A DNA stretch of 64,000 nucleotides from Macrostomum hystrix. Its lineage: Eukaryota > Platyhelminthes > Macrostomidae. Location: positions 14,427,001-14,491,000 of the forward strand of contig CATNEN010000003.1 of the NCBI GenBank assembly GCA_950097015.1, written 5' to 3'. The notes under the pieces were generated by a model, which worked only from the letters and a program-made list of their open reading frames with translations, ran no database searches and was not told where the DNA came from. The position numbers and the translations under genes were made by a program. Numbering within the stretch: position 1 is the first letter of the stretch; every line of letters begins with the position of its first letter. Positions 57,410 through 64,000 of this stretch are shown here, in pieces.

Positions 57410-59024
57410 CTCTATCGAAGAAGCTTTTTGACAATAAGTTCAATTTTAGCTATCTATTCTATTTTATTAAAGTTGAGCTTATTTATTTATCAATTTCCTT
57501 GAGTTTGTTAAATGAAACATTTTATATTTTAGCGAGGTCATCTTGAAACTATCCATGAGTTTAATAAAAAATACCATAGATAGTACAAATTGGCCTGATA
57601 GAAATGTTCAGTAGCTTTTTATAGCTTAATAATTACATTCTCAATCATTTTAAGCTATATAATTTTCTGAACAACATAAAAGCTAAGGTTGGAATTATAT
57701 TTATTTCACAGACAAGTCCTTCATCTGATTTGCAAGCAATTTATTTATTACTTTGCAGACAAATGATATTGTAGGCCTAGTGTTAATCAACTTGTCAGTT
57801 CATAATTTTTATTCAAGCATTGGACAATTTGCCTACTCCTTTTTTAAAACAACATTAATTAAAAAATGCAAAATATCTATTTGCCTTTTTATGTATTATT
57901 AAAAAAATTTTGTTCATTGAGCCAATATGTCTAATTTCTTACTTTCTATTACCTTTCAGATCATCTGTCAACTAATTTAAAATTTGCTTCATTAAAGCTG
58001 TTACATATTTAGTTGATATCTAAAAGCTTAAGTATCTACACAACAGTTTGATTTAAGCTATCTGATTATACAAAAAAGCAAATAGATAAGACAATTGAGT
58101 GTTTGCTTTAACATTTTTATCTTTGTTTAGAGTGCTATAGTGCCCATATGACGTGTAGTCGGATGCTTCACTTGTCAGAAAATCTAATTTATAGGCCTAC
58201 CTATATTTTTGTAAAAATAATATTAAGAACACACAAATTTGCCACAGAGTAATGTGTCAGTCAGTCAGTGTTGCATTAACTTTTGCTTTATACTAATCTT
58301 ATCAACCAATTTATATGATATGTTTTTGAAGTAAAAAAATTATTTTGTGGAAACAGCAATAAAATTTTCTGTTTATTACTGTATTTTTGGTATTACAAAC
58401 TGATAAATCGTGAAATTTTTTTAAAATTGCATCACTTGCTTTTTGTGATTTTTGATCATGCTTCATAATTCATTTTCAACTTTTCAGTCCATGTGCCATA
58501 AAAAATTAGGCCCAGTTGTGTTTATCTTGTTGTCAGACCTAATTCTGACTTCATTTTGTATGTACATTGGCTTTAAAACACAGTTTTTACCTTTTTACTA
58601 AAAATAAGTAATTGATATAGTAGCTTTCACAAATGTGTTACCCTGAAAACTTGCAAAAATGCACTTTCGTCTAAAATTGTCTTTCTGTGACAGCATTTGA
58701 AGTGTTACAATTTAATCTATGCGATTTTTACATCTACGCGCGATTGTAGTAAGCCGAAGAATATGCAGCTCTCCCTCCTGCGCTCCTCTGCAATACGATC
58801 TGTCTGCCGCCTCCTTCGTCGTGTCTGCATAAACTGTCCCTGCTGAAGATCTACGTCATTGGTACCATTCTGACTGACGCCGGCCACTCCACACTTCCTC
58901 GCTGCCGGAATCGCTAGCTGCCTGACACACCTGGATTGATTGCGGCTTCGTGATTGCCTTCTGATCTCATTTCTCTCTTTATCTATATTTCTCGTCTGAC
59001 TTTTTCTCCCACTTTCTTTCCAAT
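57410..59024. other. AT-rich leader or intergenic region
   Basis: Low-complexity AT-rich DNA to about 58700. A more GC-rich segment (58730-58950) follows, then the ORF1 start. No gene recognised. Confidence 0.4.
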
Positions 59025-59906
59025 ATGGAATCCTCTTTCATTACTCTCAATCTTGCCGCACTCTGGCTCGATCTGCATTCTCCATCTAGTCCTCAGATTC
59101 CAATACTCACTCTTTTAGGTGAACATGGGTGGAGTGCAATGTTGGCCTGCCTCGCTGGTAACCCTTCTGGGGCGGCTACATAAACTCTCTCTCCCATTGT
59201 TCTCCACGTCATTTCTCTACTCTTGTACCGCTTCTATGGCCTATCGTATAACAATTCTAAACTCCAACCCGTACCCTTTGAGCGCCCTTGGAGCCCACGC
59301 TTTAAGAGTTGTTGCATCAACAATTTTTATCCTTTGCGCACCCATCTTATCCTTATGGGAATTCGCTTCCAGATTCCCACCCTCCTGTTCCTGGGCCTCC
59401 GCAGTCGATACCTAGATCCCTCTTTCCTCACTCGTCGGTCCCATGTTTATTATCTCTATGACCACCTTTACGATTGCATGCCTGATGATATTAAAGAATC
59501 CATTGAAGATCTGCTCAATAACTACTTCATGGATGTTCCTACCAACCATTGGTGGCGACCCACTTACCAACCCCGTAGTCTTCTTTCCATTTCCCGCCAA
59601 GCCTTTTGGCATCACCACACCAAGCTTAAGGCAACAAGGGACCCCACGGTGCAAATTCTAGAATCCCAGGCCGAGGCCCTCCCCATCCCTGCCCGTCGTG
59701 TCCTAATAGGAGCCCGCCACATAGATCCAAACTTCTATTTCAATCTCAATATTGCTGATAAAAATCTTCAACTCTCGACACCTCGTCCTGAATGTTATAA
59801 CAATAACGATTTTCTTTTCTCCTGCTTCGCTCGTCCTTCTCGCTTTGATAACTATATCACCGAAATCTTCTCAATCCCACCTTGGCTTTTCAAATCCAAA
59901 TCTTAA
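59025..59906 (+). pseudogene. ORF1, unrecognised (putative structural protein of the retroelement)
   Basis: ATG at 59025 opens a frame interrupted once, by TAA at 59181-59183, and then open to TAA at 59904-59906, about 293 codons in all. The N-terminal part (MESSFITLNLAALWLDLHS) and the later part (YDCMPDDIKESIEDLLNNYF, then HWWRPTYQPRSLL) show no zinc knuckle, no transmembrane helix and no family I know. Its place before the envelope-like and pol ORFs suggests a gag-equivalent. However, an AATAAA at about 60051 after it could mean a separate transcript. Role inferred only. Confidence 0.4.
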
Positions 59907-60465
59907 TTGCTCCGACTCCACTTCAACCTTCATTTCTTCTCTTCTAAATTTGATACTTCTCACTAACCTCAAATATTACTCCTCAGTTATCACCCTTTCT
60001 ACATTCTTTTACATCAACTACACCAGACGCGCAAGGATAAACTGACCACAATAAACTTTATAAAAACACAAACACAACTATACGAGTATTTATTCAACTT
60101 ACTTTATCTATGACACTTAAGTAAATAAACGCGTACTTTCAACTCTTATCTATTTTGTAAATATACTCTATTGCTTACTACAAAATGCTTACACTTATTA
60201 TAACTAAAAAATAAAAAATGCATTATAGTATAATTTGTCTTTTTCTACAAAATTTTGAAAACAAAAAATAGCATAAACTCTGAAAACGGAATAAAAAGCT
60301 GTTTCCTCACCAAAAGCGTCTAACGATTTAATATTCCTACAGACTCATTGAAGTCTCTTCTGGCCAACACTTTGCATTCTTGCCTGACTCAAAAAACTAT
60401 GGTTTCTGTTCATTAAAATTCGCCGTGATGATTCATATGCATCTAGGAATGCATCCTACTAATAA
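59907..60465. other. Spacer between ORF1 and the envelope-like ORF
   Basis: AT-rich, with AATAAA near 60051. No coding signal beyond short frames. Confidence 0.4.
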
Positions 60466-62649
60466 GCTCTCGACAGCTTACTTTCGAATTCAAATTTCGA
60501 ACATACTTGCATACTGGCTACTACTTATGATCAAATGATTCGATTCAATTTACCTCTTCCCATCTTGGCTGCTCCTTGGAAAGAACTCGAACAAAACGCC
60601 TTGCTAACGTTAACTACCTCTGGAAAACGTCAACTTCGACTTAATTGGACGACGCCAGAGCTCTCAGATTGTCGTCTCAAGGCCTTCCGAGTAATGTCCG
60701 GACACCTGAGTTCTGGATTTTTCCTAAATGATGATCAGACACTTGGACTTACCTTCGTACCATCACCCAAAACACACCTGTTAACATGTTCAGGCTTTCA
60801 GAAAACTCTATATCTGTCTACCCAAGGAATCTATGTCGCTGTTCTAGACAACAAAGAGAAAAACTTCACTACCATCCTGCGTTCACAGATTACGAAGGCT
60901 CAAGTGACCACTCCGACAAATCAGCCAATAGCACCGACATAGACACAGGCTCAACACAATCGAGACTCAAGCGTTCATCCGCTTTGACACTTCCTACTCC
61001 GCCGACTCGATCTCCGAACCCGAATAAACAAATACTGGCAACAACAGAGTCCCCACTGACAACCACTCACTTTGCCAGTATCATAAGATCTGATCCTACA
61101 ACTCGGACAATATCGAATTTACGAACGACGACACATTATTATACAGGAAGCTCAGTCACATCTGATTTACCCAAAGTTACGGAAAGTCCACTCAAAGACA
61201 TACCTAACTCCACATTAAGGATGACTCCACAGACAGGCACAAATAAACATCCACCTATTCAACGGATGCCCACTCCCACAGTTGCAACGACACATTTCGT
61301 CGTGACACGCATATCCGACAAGTCTACACCGTCAACAGGAGTTACTCCAAGAGTCACAAGCCAAAAGACTGCAGGTGGACCTGTTGATCGGTATCATACG
61401 CCATTCCACGAACCTTCCGAATCACTACCTGACATATCTGATCTACGAAGGTTAAAACGTCAGGCGGAAACAACAAAGATGGTCAACACCACCAGCACAG
61501 TTACAACTTCTCAATCACTTGTTTCTGCAGAATTATTATCTGCACAACTACAAGGCAATACAACAAAATTACACCAAGACATTCAAGACACTCACAACCA
61601 GTTGATGAATACACACTGCAAGATGTACACGCTAAACTTAAAGTACAACCGACAGCTGTATTATACAAATCCTACGCTTGCTGCACGAATATTATTACAA
61701 AATCCATTCGTGCGAGCACGGTCCATCGCTGGATATATCTTTGTACATCAGTGTCAACCATTACATAACTTTCGATTCGTACAACCGTACTATTCAACAG
61801 GAATGTGTTTTACTCGTCCACCAGTTTCTTTTACCGTTCAAAACCAAAGTATACTTGGTTTCCTCGACACGACAACTCGCATTGTATCCACTGCGAAACC
61901 TATGGTGATACCATGCCCGTTAGTCTATAATTACTACCTCCCAAAGCAATCGATACTCTTCAAAACGAACCTCAACTTCACCACGTTTACGCCAACTAGT
62001 TCTGATTTAACCACAGATGAAACTTACACACTGGCGGACCTCCAACCTTCCATTACGCAGAGCATCTTTACCCCACTGGGAGACATCAACTATACGTCAC
62101 TACGAAGTGCAATCACTGTCACCGATTTAATGACACAATTCATACACACACGTGACTTCTTAGTAACTGTGCTTAAATTAAACAATACCGACCAATTCAG
62201 ACTCGGTTTTGATCCTATCAGTGGCCTTGATACACAATCAGCGCTTGTGGTCCAATTCCTTATTCAGCTGGGAACGCCTTAAGGCGAACCACCAGGAAAA
62301 ATTTATATTCAGCGCTGCAGTCATTGTCTATGTCGCACTTATCATTTTTCTCTGCAACATTGGACGCATCTGTGTCGCCTCTACGCTTCATTATGGTCGC
62401 ACACACCGTGTCGCCCTGATTCGTCGCATGTCTAACGAAAACGTTCAGCCATCACCAGCGACAAATCATAGGCAGACGCCGTCGTTCACTTTACCTCGAC
62501 CGCTTATTCCAACAGCACCTCCTATGGAGTTACAAATGGAAGCATTAATTCCACCACGAGGAAGACGACCGAAGCCACCACCTCCAGCCATTCCGCAATG
62601 GCCAGCCTCCTACGCTTGTGTCATCAAACACGTTACTAAGCAACAATGA
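60466..62649 (+). pseudogene. Envelope glycoprotein resembling herpesvirus gB (class III fusogen-like), frameshifted
   Basis: Three successive open segments, with breaks near 60.90 and 62.27 kb, look like one membrane glycoprotein. The N-terminal part (from the first ATG at 60535 to about 60900) is globular. A Ser/Thr/Pro-rich mucin-like stretch with N-glycosylation sites follows and ends at a furin-type site RRLKR (61446-61460). The next part carries a spaced pattern that I recognise as gB-like: helical region, VRARSIAGYIFVHQCQP, then CFTRPPVSF at 61806-61832, then a further Cys and Tyr/Phe-rich segment. A hydrophobic anchor lies at about 62300-62370 and a Pro-rich cytoplasmic tail runs to TGA at 62647-62649. 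gB-like proteins mediate membrane fusion. Nematode Tas retroelements are, as I recall, the known retroelement precedent. The gB link needs a profile search. Breaks make it non-functional as read. Confidence 0.6.
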
Positions 62650-62658
62650 TACAGCTAT

Positions 62659-64000
62659 GATGCCGAGGTACACAACAAACACGATATAGATGCACAGCAC
62701 TTATCGACAGTGGCGCTTCAATATCTTGCATCTCCTCCGCATTCGCAAAAAGGCTCGGTACTCCACTGCAGAACACCAGCTTAAGCGCAGTTTGCGCAGG
62801 TGGCCAAAAGCTTTCACTCAATCATAAAACTACTCTTCAATTGGAAATAGGACACAAGGTGCATTCCATAACCGCTTTCGTACTGGATTCCCCATCGTCG
62901 GACTATGACCTCCTTCTAGGAGTAGAAACCTTCAGGACACTCGGAATTCCACTACAATTCGACTACGCCAAGGCGATCGCAACACTTGGCAATGAAGAAT
63001 TTGCCATGGTCAACTCACTCGCACCTCAAAATGAGACATCAGCAATGCTGACGGAGAAGACAATGATTCCTCCGCAATCCACCAAACGAACTTCGTTGAC
63101 GTTATCAGCACATCACACACCTGGCCACCCAGTCTTCTTTGTACCAAAGGACCACACTGTAAAAAAACACCGGTTGATTATTCCATCGAGTTTACTCACC
63201 ATTAACTCAAACGGCAACACAATCATGGTTGAAATTTCCAACCCGTCGTTATCACCGGTCACATTACATCCTCATCAGGTTGTCGGTCATCTCGCCGATA
63301 TGCGAGACTATACTATTGTCAATACGGCTGCGACAATCAACCATCTTACCGTTTCACCGACAACAGAGTCCACAAAGACACTCGTTGCATCTCAACTTCA
63401 AGAGGCCAATCAACATCTAACACCAGCTGAACAAGCTCTGCTCATTCCACTCTTGATCAAATATCGAGATGTCCTAGCTCTACTACCGACCGATATGGGC
63501 TGCACTACTCAATACACTGCCAACATCAGTGTACAACCACACAGCGAGCCTGTCACAGCTCGCCCTTATCCAATCGCCCATGGACTTCAATAAGAACGAT
63601 TCGATCAATTAATCGAGAACTTTGTCCACAAAGGCATCATTAGCCCCAGCGAATCTGAGTATTCCAGCCCTTGCCTGTTGGTAGAAAAGAAAACTCTGGA
63701 TGACCAAGGACGCCGACAACTACGCCTTGTAACTGATTACCGAAAATTAAACAAGATCATAAATGCTCCTAGTATCCGTCCGCCACGTATCCCTGACCTG
63801 CTCCACCGCCTAAAAAGTGCAAAACTCTTTTCTCTTTGCGATTTGGCGGATGCTTTTTATCAAGTCAGGATTGATCCGGAAAGTACAAAATATACTGCCT
63901 TCATCGCACCAAATGGCCTTCTTTGGGAATTTAACAGATTACCACAAGGCCTCAAGTCTAGTCCTAGTTTTATGTGCCGATTAGTGGCTCTACTTACCGC
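62659..64000 (+). pseudogene. Pol (aspartic protease and reverse transcriptase), partial
   Basis: The frame opens about ten bases after the envelope-like ORF. CTALIDSGASISCI (about 62691-62732) is the retropepsin active site with DSG in place of DTG, and DYDLLLGVETF is its second half. A linker of about 180 residues with two conserved-looking blocks leads to the reverse transcriptase. The RT has IISPSESEYSSPCLLVEKK, LVTDYRKLNK, then CDLADAFYQV with the first catalytic Asp, and LPQGLKSSP. The YxDD motif lies beyond the window. An in-frame TAA at 63591-63593 separates linker and RT. It may be a mutated CAA or a read-through stop. The RT is of Ty3/Gypsy type. RNase H and integrase would lie beyond base 64000. 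Confidence 0.85.

Larger units (their letters stand above)
59025..64000 (+). mobile_element. Env-bearing LTR-retroelement-like block, partial
   Basis: ORF1, envelope-like ORF and protease-RT lie on the same strand in this order, with only about ten bases between the last two. The right end is outside the window, and the left LTR is unconfirmed (candidate at 56819-57330). Stops and frame breaks in all three ORFs show that this copy is decayed. Confidence 0.55.

Overview
This is eukaryotic, intron-bearing animal DNA. The evidence is spliced genes with GT-AG introns, a rhodopsin-type GPCR, a PX-domain sorting nexin, tRNA-derived SINEs, and LTR, hAT, PIF/Harbinger, MULE-like and Helitron relics. 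A CsRn1-type Ty3/Gypsy element, short introns next to kilobase minisatellites, and 3' splice sites a few bases upstream of start codons suggest an invertebrate, perhaps a spiralian or flatworm. The sequence alone does not settle the organism. No bacterial features (operons, Shine-Dalgarno sites, CRISPR) are present.

Layout. 0-7.8 kb: a minus-strand gene of at least five exons whose phases all agree. It encodes an unrecognised Gln-rich single-pass membrane protein, and its introns are filled with minisatellites. 8-31 kb: almost wholly tandem arrays, interrupted by a 262-bp hAT-type MITE with a perfect 8-bp target duplication and a 5'-truncated Helitron carrying half a Pif1-like helicase. 31.6-33.7 kb: a plus-strand three-exon rhodopsin-family GPCR with a tRNA-like SINE in its last intron. 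34-40 kb: a Gypsy gag relic, a CAG/CTG trinucleotide tract, SINE pieces, and a hAT MITE inserted into a SINE. 40.5-53.7 kb: a minus-strand sorting-nexin gene (PX plus a BAR-like helical region, nearest to SNX8/Mvp1 by eye). Its exons at 53.6, 53.1-53.5, 48.0-48.5 and 45.5-45.7 kb join in phase. Its introns hold a 2-kb minisatellite and a nested transposon: a CsRn1-like LTR element with apparently identical 224-bp LTRs, sitting inside a PIF/Harbinger element. 55.3-56.1 kb: a decayed MULE-type transposase fragment and a third SINE copy. 59-64 kb: a decayed LTR-retroelement-like block that runs off the window. It has an unrecognised ORF1, then an envelope-like glycoprotein ORF resembling herpesvirus gB / class III fusion proteins, then an aspartic protease and reverse transcriptase.

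Two themes stand out. First, about 26 kb (roughly 40%) of the window is minisatellite. At least seven unrelated arrays share a 20-bp period, most are strongly purine/pyrimidine strand-biased, and several carry large higher-order duplications (299, 864, 920 and 1632 bp). Second, the retroelement at the right edge has its envelope-like ORF directly upstream of protease-RT, the reverse of the usual gag-pol-env order. This is the best candidate for something undescribed here.
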